Below, in pieces: positions 1-7,888 of a stretch of 64,000 nucleotides of DNA. The stretch comes from JAJRXR01 sp041402005. Its GTDB lineage: Bacteria; Planctomycetota; Phycisphaerae; Phycisphaerales; UBA1924. The notes beneath the pieces were generated by a model, which saw only the letters and a list, made by a program, of their open reading frames with translations, was not told where the DNA came from and ran no database searches. Both the position numbers and the translations under genes were made by a program. The DNA is taken from positions 248,001-312,000 of the forward strand of contig JAWKTB010000002.1 of the NCBI GenBank assembly GCA_041402005.1. The letters run 5' to 3'. How positions within the stretch are numbered: position 1 is the first letter of the stretch; each line of letters opens with the position of its first letter.

Positions 1-264
1 CTCAGCCGCACGCGTTGATCCCACGCAACACGACGTCACAGACGGACCCGGGCGTGCGCCCCCTCGCTGCCTGCGCGCCCAGCGCCTTCGCGCACGGCGC
101 GTCGCCGTGCGCGTGATTCCCGGACGCTGGCGATTTCTCGCGGAAAAGTGGGGCCGTCCCTCGCCCGGATGTATCTCTCTCGGTGAAGCCGCCCGGCTTG
201 AGAGAGAGAACGGCGGGGCCCCTGCCCGCCCACAACAAGAAGAGAAGAGACGAGGGAGGCCGTC
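1..264. other. Leading non-coding stretch with a hairpin
   Basis: I see no convincing gene here. A short minus-strand open frame (2-238) has no recognisable motif and no clear start signal. At 173-208 an inverted repeat (TCTCTCTC paired with GAGAGAGA, with an inner AAGCC/GGCTT pair) forms a hairpin upstream of the small gene at 265. It could be a terminator of an upstream unit or an mRNA leader structure. A GGAGG ribosome site sits just before the start at 265. Confidence 0.4.
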
Positions 265-555
265 ATGAACGACCGCGAGTTCCAGGAGAAGCTCGGAGAG
301 CTCATCCGTCGGATCGGTGAGGTGCCCGAAAGCCAGCGACCGGCGCTCGAACAGCTCGCCGCCGACACCCGCGCCCGCCACGACCGGATGCGCAAGATGA
401 TCGCTGAGCTGCAGGAGTCACTCGACTACCTCCGCCTGAGCGTCAAGTACCTGGTCTTCGACCTCGAGGCGACGCGCCGCGAGAACAAGTACCTGCGCTC
501 CCTGATCGAGGCCCAGGCCGAGAGCGAGGCCGAAGCCGAGGACGAGATCGAGTAG
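265..555 (+). CDS. Small acidic coiled-coil protein, function unknown
   Basis: A 96-residue protein that I do not recognise as a named family. It is almost entirely charged heptad-type sequence (residues 1-85) and ends in an acidic tail rich in Glu and Ala (about 80-96), so it is probably an all-alpha, oligomerising cytoplasmic protein. There is no signal peptide, membrane segment or cysteine. The start is well supported by GGGAGG 5-10 bases before ATG. It stands alone, followed by the tRNA-Ser gene. A structural or DNA-associated role is possible but not shown. Confidence 0.7.
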   Translation: MNDREFQEKLGELIRRIGEVPESQRPALEQLAADTRARHDRMRKMIAELQESLDYLRLSVKYLVFDLEATRRENKYLRSLIEAQAESEAEAEDEIE

Positions 556-668
556 GCGCCGCCCTTCCCCCCGCCCCGCGACCCTGTGATCCCCATCAGC
601 CCCCGGGCGTGATCCCCAGCCGCCCCGGCGCTACCCTGATGCCTCCCGGGGCCGAAGAGCCCGGACCC

Positions 669-758
669 GGAACGGTGCCCGAGAGGCTGAAGGGGCCGGA
701 TTGCTAATCCGGTGTACATCGTAAAGGTGTACCGAGGGTTCGAATCCCTCCCGTTCCG
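669..758 (+). tRNA. tRNA-Ser (anticodon GCT)
   Basis: The 7-bp acceptor stem GGAACGG (669-675) pairs with CCGTTCC (751-757), with discriminator G at 758. The anticodon arm is CCGGA-TTGCTAA-TCCGG with GCT at 703-705, reading AGC/AGU serine codons. A long variable arm (GTGTACATCGTAAAGGTGTAC region) is the class II feature expected for tRNA-Ser. The T arm is GAGGG-TTCGAAT-CCCTC. CCA is not encoded: CT follows the discriminator. Confidence 0.97.
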
Positions 759-765
759 CTTCCCA

Positions 766-797
766 AACGCCCCCGCAATCTACGCGGGGGCGTTTTC
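766..797 (+). terminator. Rho-independent terminator of tRNA-Ser
   Basis: ACGCCCCCGC (767-776) pairs with GCGGGGGCGT (784-793), followed by TTT within a T-rich tail (CGTTTTCGTT). It sits eight bases after the tRNA and before the promoter of the next gene. Confidence 0.9.
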
Positions 798-811
798 GTT
801 CAGGCGTGTGC

Positions 812-817
812 TACCCT
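812..817 (+). promoter_or_regulatory. Putative -10 element (TACCCT) of the secreted esterase gene
   Basis: TACCCT lies 31 bases before the ATG at 849, leaving room for a short leader with the GGAGAGG ribosome site at 836-842. No -35 hexamer is recognisable. Confidence 0.45.
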
Positions 818-848
818 CGAACACGACGCCCAGCTGGGAGAGGACACC

Positions 849-2177
849 ATGCGGACCATCATCGCGAGCCTGTGCGCCTGCCTGGCGGTGGGGGGCCTCG
901 CCGCCCTCGCCCCAGATCCCGATCACAACATCCTCAGCAACCCCGGCTTCGAGGACGGCGTCCGCGACCCCGACGCCTGGACCATCGCCGACCCGCCCCG
1001 GGGCGTCTCCATCCGGCGCGACAACCGCATCACAAACTCGGGCAAGGGCAGCCTCCGCCTCTCTAAGTCCGCCGACAACTTCTTCCCGCCCGCCGGCGCG
1101 ACCCAGACCCTCGACCGCAACCCGTCGTGGCACGCCCTCGAAGTGGGCGCGGATGTCCGCGCCGTCCGCGCCACCAAGCTCGTTCTCGACGTCCAGTTCT
1201 CGGGTGACGCCCAGGACGCGCACGAGTGGGCCGCCTTCATCGGCGCCGCAAACCCCGACGACCCACCCGTCACGCACGACTGGAAGCATTACTCCGGCAT
1301 CGTCGCCGTCCCCGATTGGGCCAAGAAGGTCACGATCGCCGTCCAGATCTGGGGACCCGGGACGGCGTGGGTGGACGACGTCTCCGCCGTCCCCGTCGAC
1401 GCCCCGACGCCCGGCGCAACCCCCGCCGTCCCCGACAAAGAGCCCGATGCGAACAACCCAGGCGACGAGGCGCCGGCGCCCGACGCCGCCGACGCGCCCA
1501 AAGGCGAGAGCATCACGATCGCCGCCGACGCGAGGAAGCAGTACGTCCTCTACACGCCACCCTCCGAGGCGCCCCGCAACGGCTACAAGCTCCTGATCGT
1601 CCTCCCGGGCGGTGATGGCTCCGCCGAGTTCTCCCCCTTCGTCGGTCGCGTCGCCGCCAACGCCCTCCCCGACGCCTACATCGTCGCCCAGGCGATCGCC
1701 CCGGTCTGGTCGGACGCCGACGACCGCATCGTCTGGCCCACCGAGAAGCTCCCCGACGAGAACATGGCCTTCTCCACCGAGCGCTTCGTCCTCGACATCA
1801 TCGACGACGTCAAGGAACGCCACGAGATCGACCCCCGCAACATCTACATCCTCGGCTGGTCCTCGGGCGGCCCCGCCAGCTACGCCACCACCCTCACCGC
1901 CGGCTCCCCCATCCGGGGCGCCCTCGTCGCCATGAGCGTCTTCAAGCCCGAGATGCTCCCCCCGCTCAACGCCGCCGCCGGCAAGGCCTTCTACATCCTC
2001 CACTCGCCCCAGGACTTCATCCCGATGCGCTTCCCCGAGGACGCACGCGACCGACTCGCCCGCGCCGGCGCCAAGACCAAGCTCGAGCCCTACGAGGGCG
2101 GGCACGGCTGGCACGCCGACCCCTTCGCACTCATCCGCGCCGGCGTCGAATGGCTCGAAAAAAACGCTGGCGGCTGA
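849..2177 (+). CDS. Secreted carbohydrate-binding/esterase-like protein
   Basis: A 442-residue exported protein. Residues 1-21 form a signal peptide ending in a small-residue stretch (GLAALA). Residues about 26-165 begin with an N-P-G-F-E-D-G motif typical of CBM4/9-like jelly-roll carbohydrate-binding modules. A Pro/Ala/Asp-rich linker (about 170-215) leads to an alpha/beta-hydrolase domain resembling PHB-depolymerase/feruloyl-esterase relatives. The nucleophile elbow is G336-W-S338-S-G340, with a probable acid in the HSPQD segment and the histidine in GGHGWH near the C-terminus. The likely job is extracellular or periplasmic hydrolysis of an ester on a polysaccharide; the substrate cannot be read from sequence. 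Start supported by GGAGAGG upstream. Confidence 0.8.
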   Translation: MRTIIASLCACLAVGGLAALAPDPDHNILSNPGFEDGVRDPDAWTIADPPRGVSIRRDNRITNSGKGSLRLSKSADNFFPPAGATQTLDRNPSWHALEVGADVRAVRATKLVLDVQFSGDAQDAHEWAAFIGAANPDDPPVTHDWKHYSGIVAVPDWAKKVTIAVQIWGPGTAWVDDVSAVPVDAPTPGATPAVPDKEPDANNPGDEAPAPDAADAPKGESITIAADARKQYVLYTPPSEAPRNGYKLLIVLPGGDGSAEFSPFVGRVAANALPDAYIVAQAIAPVWSDADDRIVWPTEKLPDENMAFSTERFVLDIIDDVKERHEIDPRNIYILGWSSGGPASYATTLTAGSPIRGALVAMSVFKPEMLPPLNAAAGKAFYILHSPQDFIPMRFPEDARDRLARAGAKTKLEPYEGGHGWHADPFALIRAGVEWLEKNAGG

Positions 2178-2215
2178 TCCCGCCTCCCCCGCCTCTCACG
2201 CCTTCAACCCGCGCG

Positions 2216-2221
2216 TACAGT
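2216..2221 (+). promoter_or_regulatory. Putative -10 element (TACAGT) of the thioredoxin-fold gene
   Basis: TACAGT sits 27 bases before the ATG at 2249. The GGGAGGAG ribosome site lies between, so this gene would have a normal short leader. No -35 is apparent. Confidence 0.45.
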
Positions 2222-2248
2222 CTCCAAAGAACACACGGGAGGAGTCTC

Positions 2249-2839
2249 ATGCCCGCCGCATCCTCGACCATGGTCCCCCTCGGCGCCAACGCGCCAAGCT
2301 TCTCACTGCCCAACACCAACCCCGACTTCGGCGGGTCATCCGTCTCCCTCGACGACCTGACGGGGAACGCCCTGGTCGTCATGTTCCTCTGCAACCATTG
2401 CCCCTTCGTCAAGCACATCCGCGACCAGCTCGCCGCCCTCGGGCGCGACTACGCGGGGCGGGGCGTCAGCATCGTCGCGATCAGCTCGAACAACGTGCAG
2501 ACGCACCCCGCCGACGCCCCCGACAAGATGACCCAAGAGGCCCGCGACGCCGGCTACACCTTCCCCTACCTCTACGACGAGACGCAGGAGGTCGCCCGGG
2601 CGTACCGCGCCGCCTGCACGCCCGACTTCTACGTCTTCGACCGCGACCGACAGCTCGTCTACCGAGGCCAGCTCGACGACTCCCGCCCCAGCCTCCCCCT
2701 GCCCGTCACGGGCAAGGACCTGCGCACCGCGATTGACCGGGCCCTCGCCGCCAAGCCCCCCCTCGAGATCCAGAAGCCCAGCATCGGGTGCAACATCAAA
2801 TGGAAGCCCGGCGTCGAGCCCGACGACTTCGCGTCGTAA
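2249..2839 (+). CDS. Thioredoxin-fold AhpC/TSA-like protein
   Basis: A 196-residue peroxiredoxin-like/thioredoxin-fold protein. The active-site pair is C48-N-H-C51 followed by PFVKH, the signature of a family related to the AhpC/TSA proteins. The cis-proline region (A-C-T-P-D-F-Y-V-F) and a C-terminal segment ending in IGCNIKWKPG, also typical of this family, are present. There is no signal peptide, so a cytoplasmic thiol-disulfide or peroxide-handling role is inferred. The reading frame stays open further upstream, but GGGAGGAG just before the ATG at 2249 decides the start. It is followed four bases later by the small membrane protein gene. Confidence 0.87.
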   Translation: MPAASSTMVPLGANAPSFSLPNTNPDFGGSSVSLDDLTGNALVVMFLCNHCPFVKHIRDQLAALGRDYAGRGVSIVAISSNNVQTHPADAPDKMTQEARDAGYTFPYLYDETQEVARAYRAACTPDFYVFDRDRQLVYRGQLDDSRPSLPLPVTGKDLRTAIDRALAAKPPLEIQKPSIGCNIKWKPGVEPDDFAS

Positions 2840-2843
2840 TCGA

Positions 2844-3356
2844 ATGACCCTCTCCATGATCGACGGACTCGACAAGGCCCCGCCTTATCAGCGCCCCCGC
2901 CCCTGGCTCTCGCTCCTGCTCGCCGCCGGCGTCGCGATCGTCTTCGGCCTCGTCGGCGTGGGCGTCGGCGTCTACGTCGCCCTCGTGCGAGGTGGCGTCG
3001 TCAACCCCGCCTGGAACCCCGCCAACATCGCCCGCTCGCGCGCGCACGCCGACCTCGTCATCGCCGCCCTTGGTCAGTACTACGCCGACCACGGCGTCTA
3101 CCCCGAACTGCTCGACGACCTCTCCCCGAACTACCTCGCCAACCTCCCCGCCCCCACCGCGGGCATCGACCACTGGATCTACGCCTCCACCGACGCCGGA
3201 CGCGAGTTCGTCCTCCAGTTCTCCGCCAACCGATACGACGACCCGACCTCCTGGTACGACAGCCGTCACGACGGCTGGTTCATCCAGGAGCACGAGGTCG
3301 TCGAGGGCGACGACCCCCAACCCGATCTTCCAGAGTCTGCCAGTCCTCAACCGTGA
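2844..3356 (+). CDS. Single-pass membrane protein with extracytoplasmic domain, unknown
   Basis: A 170-residue protein with a cytoplasmic N-terminus (1-18), one hydrophobic segment (about 19-43) and an outward-facing domain of about 125 residues. The domain starts with an amphipathic helix (ARAHADLVIAALGQYYADHG) and a Y-P-E-L-L-D-D-L motif, reminiscent of the head of pseudopilin-type proteins (helix, then a 'Y P x x L x x L' segment). There is no prepilin cleavage motif. The start is the first ATG after the upstream stop, and a second ATG four codons on is possible. Its last 77 bases overlap the 3' end of the oppositely oriented acetyltransferase gene. Function unknown. Confidence 0.65.
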   Translation: MTLSMIDGLDKAPPYQRPRPWLSLLLAAGVAIVFGLVGVGVGVYVALVRGGVVNPAWNPANIARSRAHADLVIAALGQYYADHGVYPELLDDLSPNYLANLPAPTAGIDHWIYASTDAGREFVLQFSANRYDDPTSWYDSRHDGWFIQEHEVVEGDDPQPDLPESASPQP

Positions 3357-3897
3357 TCGCCCAGCGCGTGTGGTCCGCCCACCGACCCGCGATCTGCAGG
3401 TACTTGGGCGAGTACCCCTCATCCCGGAACCCCACGCTCCGCACCAGCGCCAGCGACGCCTCGTTCGTCGGCATCACGTTCGCCTCCACCCGGTGCAGGC
3501 CCAGTGGCCCGAACGCGTGCCGAAGCGTCAGCCGCACGCCCTCGCTCCCGTACCCCCGGCGCATGTAGGGCGTCCCCACCCAGTACCCCATGATCGCGTT
3601 GTTGAACGGCCCCCGGAAGATCTGCGACAGCGAGACCGTCCCCACGATCGCCCCGTCCTCGTGTCGGCAGACGAAGTACCGCTTGCGCTCCGCCGTGTCC
3701 GTCGTCTCCAGCGTCCGCTTGAACGCCTTGGGCCCGTACCAGCTCTGACCGGGTTGGGGCGTGGGCTCCCATGGCTCGTGCTCCGCGCGGCTGGCCCGCT
3801 TCAGGGCGAGGAACTCCTTCTCGTCCCCCCGGCGCACATGACGGATGTAGACCAGACGCCCACGCTGCAGGACGCCCTCGCGCGCCGAGCGACTCAC
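3280..3897 (-). CDS. GNAT-family N-acetyltransferase (RimJ/RimL type)
   Basis: A 205-residue acetyltransferase of the RimJ/RimL-like GNAT class. The visible signature is G-Y-W-V-G-T-P-Y-M-R-R-G-Y-G-S-E-G, with the R-R-G-x-G pyrophosphate loop for acetyl-CoA. It is followed by L-H-R-V-E-A-N-V-M-P-T-N-E-A-S and V-G-F-R-D-E-G, the usual strands beta5-6. The start is taken as GTG at 3897, which overlaps the stop of yjbQ as GTGA, so the two are translationally coupled. The target (protein N-terminus, ribosomal protein or small molecule) cannot be told from sequence. The 3' end runs 77 bases into the convergent gene. Confidence 0.87.
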   Translation of the reverse strand: MSRSAREGVLQRGRLVYIRHVRRGDEKEFLALKRASRAEHEPWEPTPQPGQSWYGPKAFKRTLETTDTAERKRYFVCRHEDGAIVGTVSLSQIFRGPFNNAIMGYWVGTPYMRRGYGSEGVRLTLRHAFGPLGLHRVEANVMPTNEASLALVRSVGFRDEGYSPKYLQIAGRWADHTRWAITVEDWQTLEDRVGGRRPRRPRAPG

Positions 3898-4298
3898 GCG
3901 ACATGCACCACGACGCGCCGCTCGTGCGCACGCCGACGGTGCTCCCACAGGTAGATCCCCTGCCACGTCCCCAGCGCCAGGCGCCCCTCGACCACGGGGA
4001 TCGTCAGAGACACCTGGGTGAGGATCGCCTTGATGTGGCTCGGCATGTCGTCGGGCCCCTCGCTCGTGTGCGTGTACAGGGGGTCGTTCTCCGGGACGAG
4101 GCGGTCGAGCCACGCCTCGAGGTCGCGCCTCGCCGACGGGTCCGCGTTCTCCTGGATCGTCAGCGATGCCGAAGTATGGCGTACGAACACCACGCACAAG
4201 CCGTCCGAAATCGCGGCCTCGCCGACGACGCGCGCGACGTCGCCCGTGATCTCGTGCAGACCCTGGCCCGGCGTTCGGATCGTCAGCTCGCGCGTCAC
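3894..4298 (-). CDS. yjbQ: YjbQ family protein (UPF0047)
   Basis: A 134-residue member of the YjbQ/UPF0047 family, reported to have weak thiamine-phosphate synthase activity; its true role is unsettled. The hallmark segments are all present: H-T-S-A-S-L-T-I-Q-E-N-A-D-P near residue 41, H-T-S-E-G-P-D-D-M-P-S-H-I-K near 76, and L-G-T-W-Q-G-I-Y-L-W-E-H near 107. The conserved His and Glu residues cluster around the trimer interface in known structures. It starts with GTG and has no Shine-Dalgarno sequence; a TACACT hexamer ends seven bases before the GTG, suggesting a leaderless mRNA. It is coupled to the downstream acetyltransferase by a 4-base overlap. Confidence 0.93.
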   Translation of the reverse strand: MTRELTIRTPGQGLHEITGDVARVVGEAAISDGLCVVFVRHTSASLTIQENADPSARRDLEAWLDRLVPENDPLYTHTSEGPDDMPSHIKAILTQVSLTIPVVEGRLALGTWQGIYLWEHRRRAHERRVVVHVA

Positions 4299-4311
4299 GC
4301 CGACCAGTGTA
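4299..4311 (-). promoter_or_regulatory. Leaderless -10 element (TACACT) of yjbQ
   Basis: On the minus strand TACACT (4311-4306) is followed by seven bases and then the GTG start at 4298. Transcription would begin at or next to the start codon. No ribosome site is present. Confidence 0.55.
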
Positions 4312-4319
4312 CGAGGGGG

Positions 4320-5264
4320 TCACTCGTCCTCAGGCGAGAGCGTCGCCCCGCCCGACCAGTCCCACCCGTCGGCGTCGCCCGCGTCGTCCCCCCGCTCCTG
4401 ATCGCGGGGCGGGGTGAGGGCGAGACCCACGCCGATGCCCAGGGGCGCCGCCGTCGTGACGAAGACCAGGACCGTGCGCACGAGCCAGTGTCGCCCCCGA
4501 CCCAGGCGCCCGCCCAGTCCTGCCCCCGCGAGCGCGACGAGCACGAGCACGTACGAGGCCCAGGGCGCGGGCTCGAAGCTGAACGCCTGCCCTGCCGTCA
4601 GCAGCCCCACGAGGATGACGACCAGCGTCGTCGCCCCGCCCCGAGCCAGCGTTGCCCTGGGTACCGCGACCGCCCCCAGCCCCCACGCGACGAAGAACGC
4701 CCCGAGCAGCCCGGCCTGCAATCCGGTCTTGGGCGAGCTGCCCAGGAACAGCACGACCGCCGCCCCCCCGCATGCGAGGCCCAGGGCGAGGGCGCCCAGC
4801 GACGCGTCGGATTCCCACCGCACGAAGACCCACACGCACGCCGCCGCGAGCACGCCCGCGAGCGTCAGCAGGAGGACGAGATCCGTCGTGTTCAAGGTGT
4901 GCGGGTGCAGCGCCCCAGCGGTGACCCACGCCGCCGCCCCTGCGCCGAGCATCCGCGCCGCGACCCGAACGACGCGCCAGGGCGAGATCGCGTCGACCAT
5001 CCCCGCCGCCAGCGCGACCAGCCCGATCGCGAGCTTTCGCTCCGGGGCGCTGAGGGGCCAGAGGCTGGCTTCGACCGAGTTGGTGGCGCCGAGCACGCTG
5101 GCGAAGGCCAGGAACAACGCCGGCGGCGCGACCCACCAGGGTCGTCGCGCCGCCGGCGTCTTGTCGTCACACAGCAAACCCCAGGCGAGCAGGGCGCCGA
5201 CGAGCGCGATCAGCGCGGGCAGCGCCACGCCCAGCAGGATCATGTGCGCGGGGGTCTGTTCCAT
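4320..5264 (-). CDS. Polytopic membrane protein, unknown
   Basis: A 314-residue protein with roughly nine hydrophobic segments spread over residues 5-285 and a hydrophilic acidic C-terminal tail (about 287-314, ending LSPEDE). I cannot place it in a family. It lacks transporter signatures and catalytic motifs I recognise. The composition is strongly Ala/Leu/Gly with short loops, so it is probably an inner-membrane protein. It lies between yceI and yjbQ on the same strand (29 and 21 bases of spacing), so cotranscription is possible. No good ribosome site precedes the ATG, which lowers certainty of the exact start. Confidence 0.7.
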   Translation of the reverse strand: MEQTPAHMILLGVALPALIALVGALLAWGLLCDDKTPAARRPWWVAPPALFLAFASVLGATNSVEASLWPLSAPERKLAIGLVALAAGMVDAISPWRVVRVAARMLGAGAAAWVTAGALHPHTLNTTDLVLLLTLAGVLAAACVWVFVRWESDASLGALALGLACGGAAVVLFLGSSPKTGLQAGLLGAFFVAWGLGAVAVPRATLARGGATTLVVILVGLLTAGQAFSFEPAPWASYVLVLVALAGAGLGGRLGRGRHWLVRTVLVFVTTAAPLGIGVGLALTPPRDQERGDDAGDADGWDWSGGATLSPEDE

Positions 5265-5292
5265 CGCGCTGGAGCGCGTGCGTGGGGGCGTG

Positions 5293-5946
5293 CTAGTTCT
5301 TTCCGCCCTCGACCGCGACGATCAGGTCCACGTTCTTGCCGAGCATCCCGACGCCGAAGTCCATGCCGTAGTCGGTCCGGTCGATCGTGAAGTGGGCCTC
5401 GAAGGCGCCGACGGTCTTGCCCTGCATGTCGGCGGTCCCGAGCCACTCGAGCTGGGCGGTGATCTTCCGCGTCTTGCCCAGCATCGTCAGATCACCCTTC
5501 ACCTCGTACATGTCGCCCGAGGTCGCCTCGACCGACGTGCTCTGGAAGGAGATCTCCGGGAACTGGGCGGCGTTGAAGAAGTCCCCGCTCTTGAGGTGGT
5601 TGTTTCGTCTGGCGTTGTCCGTCTCCACCGACTTGGTCGGGATCGAGAAGGCGAAGCGGGCGGTCGAGGCGTCAGAGGGGTCGAACGACCACTCGCCCTT
5701 GAGGTCGGTGAAGCGCCCGTAGAAGTTGCTCACGCCGTGCTTGATCTTGAAGATCACGCTGGAGTGGACGCTGTCCACGCCGTAGGTCGGGACGTCGACG
5801 TGGGCGGCGACCTCCTTGCCCGCGTTCTCGACCTTGTCGACGACGTTCTCCCCGATCTTCTTCACCTTGCCGAGCTGCGCGAAACCCAGCATCCCGGCGC
5901 CGGCTCCGACGATCAGGGCGCCCACGATGATGCGACGATGCCTCAT
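5293..5946 (-). CDS. YceI family protein
   Basis: A 217-residue YceI-like lipocalin-fold protein. An N-terminal hydrophobic segment (about 6-24) exports or anchors it, and a helical spacer (KKIGENVVDKVENAGKEV) precedes the domain. The family marks are visible: Y-G-V-D-S-V-H-S-S-V-I-F-K-I-K-H near residue 55, the T-D-N-x-x-R-x-x-H-L-K-S-x-D-F-F-x-A motif near 107, and the later G-D-L-T-M-L-G-K-T-R motif. YceI proteins bind long isoprenoids in a central barrel cavity, so a periplasmic lipid- or quinone-binding role is likely. The start has GAGGAGAA seven bases upstream. It is probably its own unit, since the DUF11 gene upstream ends in a terminator. Confidence 0.92.
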   Translation of the reverse strand: MRHRRIIVGALIVGAGAGMLGFAQLGKVKKIGENVVDKVENAGKEVAAHVDVPTYGVDSVHSSVIFKIKHGVSNFYGRFTDLKGEWSFDPSDASTARFAFSIPTKSVETDNARRNNHLKSGDFFNAAQFPEISFQSTSVEATSGDMYEVKGDLTMLGKTRKITAQLEWLGTADMQGKTVGAFEAHFTIDRTDYGMDFGVGMLGKNVDLIVAVEGGKN

Positions 5947-6060
5947 GTCGTTCTCCTCGAGGTTCGGACGCCCGAAGGCCGATCGAGGCCCCGCGGGCGT
6001 CTGGGGTCATGCCAAACGTCGCGAACTTTATTCCCCTTCACGCCCCGCGGGACGCCGTCC

Positions 6061-6098
6061 AAAAGCAAGAGCGGGCGGGGCCTGTCGACCCCGCCCGC
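6061..6098 (-). terminator. Rho-independent terminator of the DUF11 lipoprotein gene
   Basis: Read on the minus strand, a 10-bp perfect stem (GCGGGCGGGG, plus-strand arms 6071-6080 and 6089-6098) with an 8-base loop is followed by TCTTGCTTTT. It lies 35 bases after the stop at 6133. Confidence 0.88.
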
Positions 6099-6132
6099 CT
6101 GGATTCACGTCAGATCAAGCGATCCCGAGAGA

Positions 6133-7689
6133 TCACTTGTACTGGTTGGTGGCCTCGGTCTCGGCGACGGGCTCGCCGACGAGGTTGTCCGAGGACATCG
6201 ACACCGCGAAGCGCACCGACGCGACGTCCTTGGCCCGCACGGTCACGGTCCACGTCGCCCGCTGCTTGGCCTCGAGACGCGAGAGCGGGGCGAACGTCAG
6301 CGTGTTCCCACGCAGCGTGCCCGTCGTCGCGCCCGCGGAGCTCACGTACTCCTGAGCGCCCGGGATCGTGCAGATGATCCGCACGTTCTGGTCCAGGGCG
6401 AAGCCCTGGTTGGTCGCGGTGATGGTGTAGGTGGTGGTCTCGCCGACCTGGATCGGGTCGGGGCTGTCCACGACCTCGAGCAGGATGGCCGGCACGCCCT
6501 CGACGGTCGTGCACGCCTTCGCGGTCACGTTGTCGGCGCAGTACGCCATGGCGGTCGCCGTGTTGCACAGCTCGCCCGGACGCTCGGCGGCGACGGTGAC
6601 GGAGACGGTCTTGCTCGCGCCGGCGGCGAGGTCGCCCAGGCGCCACGAGACCTGCCCGCCCGTCAGCGTCCCGCCGTCGGTCGCGCTGACGAACCGTGAG
6701 CCCTCCGCGACCGTGTCGCGGACGACCGTGTCACGGGCGACGCCGTCGCCCGAGTTGGTCACCTTGATCTCGTAGGTGATGTTGGTCGCGGAGCCCGAGA
6801 CGAAGCGGCGCTCAGGCCCGGACTTGGCGATCGCGAGCTTCGGCGCCTTGACGAGGGTCGTGACCTCGTTGGACTCGGCCTCGAGCCCGCCCGAGGCGGT
6901 CGCCTTGGCCATGTTCGAGAACTTGCCCGTCTTCGAGGCGGTCACCCGCATCGAGTACTTCTTGGTCTCGCCGGCCTTCAGGCCGCCGTCGACGTTGAAG
7001 GAGACGTCCTGACGCCCGTTGCTCGTCATGCCGTCGGGCAGCCTGTCGTTGACGGTCACGCTGTCGATCGCGCCCGTGCCCGTGTTGGTGACGTCGAAGG
7101 TGTAGACGATCTCGTCACACTTGAGGGCCTCAGCGGGGCCGGACTTGACGATCTTGAGCTTGGGCTCGACGACCGGGATCGACGCGCACAGCGCCGAGTT
7201 GTACGTCGCCGTCGCGCACGAGGCGATCTGGCCCGCCTTGGTCGCGGTCGCGTTGACCTTGATCGTGCGGGACTCGCCGGGGCCCATGTCGCCAAGCGCC
7301 CAGGTCAGCACGCCGCCGTTGGTCGGCGTCGTCTCCGGGTTCGAGCTGTTGAACTTGAAGTTCTGCCCGAGCTGGTCCTGCACGACCACCTCGGAGAGCG
7401 ACATGTTCGTAAGGTTCGTGACGACGATCTGATATTCGAACGGCTGGTTCAGGCGGACCTCGGTCGGCACGCCCTTCTCGACGCCCAGAGCGCTCGAAGA
7501 AGGATCGCCCGTCGGGTAGGCGAGCCAGCTCCACTTCAGGCCCCCGCCGTGCATCGACGGGAAGCGGGACGTCGTCCGCTGTGGCTGGTCTTGCTGCGGG
7601 GCGGGCTCGGTTCGCTGGGTGGTCTGACACCCGAGCCCGACCATCACGCTCATCGCCGCGATCGCGGCGAACAAAGTCCTCGATTTCAT
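6133..7689 (-). CDS. DUF11-repeat surface lipoprotein
   Basis: A 518-residue exported lipoprotein. The signal peptide ends in V-G-L-G-C21, a lipobox, followed by a Gln/Pro-rich linker (22-45). The rest is four consecutive immunoglobulin-like DUF11 ('conserved repeat') domains, each with the pattern P-x-x-V-x-x-G-x-x-x-x-Y-x-I-x-V-T-N-x-G, at roughly 75-185, 190-290, 295-395 and 400-510. These domains usually build stalks of surface or adhesion proteins. It has a strong AGGAGG site eight bases before the ATG and its own terminator, so it is a single-gene unit. The ligand is unknown. Lipid attachment in the outer membrane or cell surface is inferred. Confidence 0.88.
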   Translation of the reverse strand: MKSRTLFAAIAAMSVMVGLGCQTTQRTEPAPQQDQPQRTTSRFPSMHGGGLKWSWLAYPTGDPSSSALGVEKGVPTEVRLNQPFEYQIVVTNLTNMSLSEVVVQDQLGQNFKFNSSNPETTPTNGGVLTWALGDMGPGESRTIKVNATATKAGQIASCATATYNSALCASIPVVEPKLKIVKSGPAEALKCDEIVYTFDVTNTGTGAIDSVTVNDRLPDGMTSNGRQDVSFNVDGGLKAGETKKYSMRVTASKTGKFSNMAKATASGGLEAESNEVTTLVKAPKLAIAKSGPERRFVSGSATNITYEIKVTNSGDGVARDTVVRDTVAEGSRFVSATDGGTLTGGQVSWRLGDLAAGASKTVSVTVAAERPGELCNTATAMAYCADNVTAKACTTVEGVPAILLEVVDSPDPIQVGETTTYTITATNQGFALDQNVRIICTIPGAQEYVSSAGATTGTLRGNTLTFAPLSRLEAKQRATWTVTVRAKDVASVRFAVSMSSDNLVGEPVAETEATNQYK

Positions 7690-7765
7690 CTATCAAGCCT
7701 CCTGAGATGACCTTATGGAACCGCAACGCGGATACGCCCACCGCACAGCGCGCTCCCGCACATAC

Positions 7766-7793
7766 AAAAAACCCCTGGGGGGCGAGTCGCCCC
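7766..7793 (-). terminator. Probable terminator downstream of guaA
   Basis: On the minus strand GGGGC-GACTC-GCCCC (7793-7779) is followed after a short CCAGGGG stretch by six T residues (7771-7766). It lies about 95 bases after the guaA stop. Confidence 0.5.
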
Positions 7794-7888
7794 GAGATTG
7801 GGATTCTAGCCACCCACCCCTGCCGGGCAGGCCCGTCATCGGTGACGGCCCCCCGCACGGGGTGGGGCGCCCCCCAGCTTCAACCGCC

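Noticed and set aside
2..238. Short minus-strand frame at the window start
   Set aside because: No motif or start signal; overlaps a hairpin. Could be the end of a gene but cannot be supported.
780..2114. Minus-strand open frame opposite the secreted esterase
   Set aside because: Ala/Gly/Glu/Val composition only, no motif; the plus strand has a signal peptide, hydrolase motif and ribosome site.
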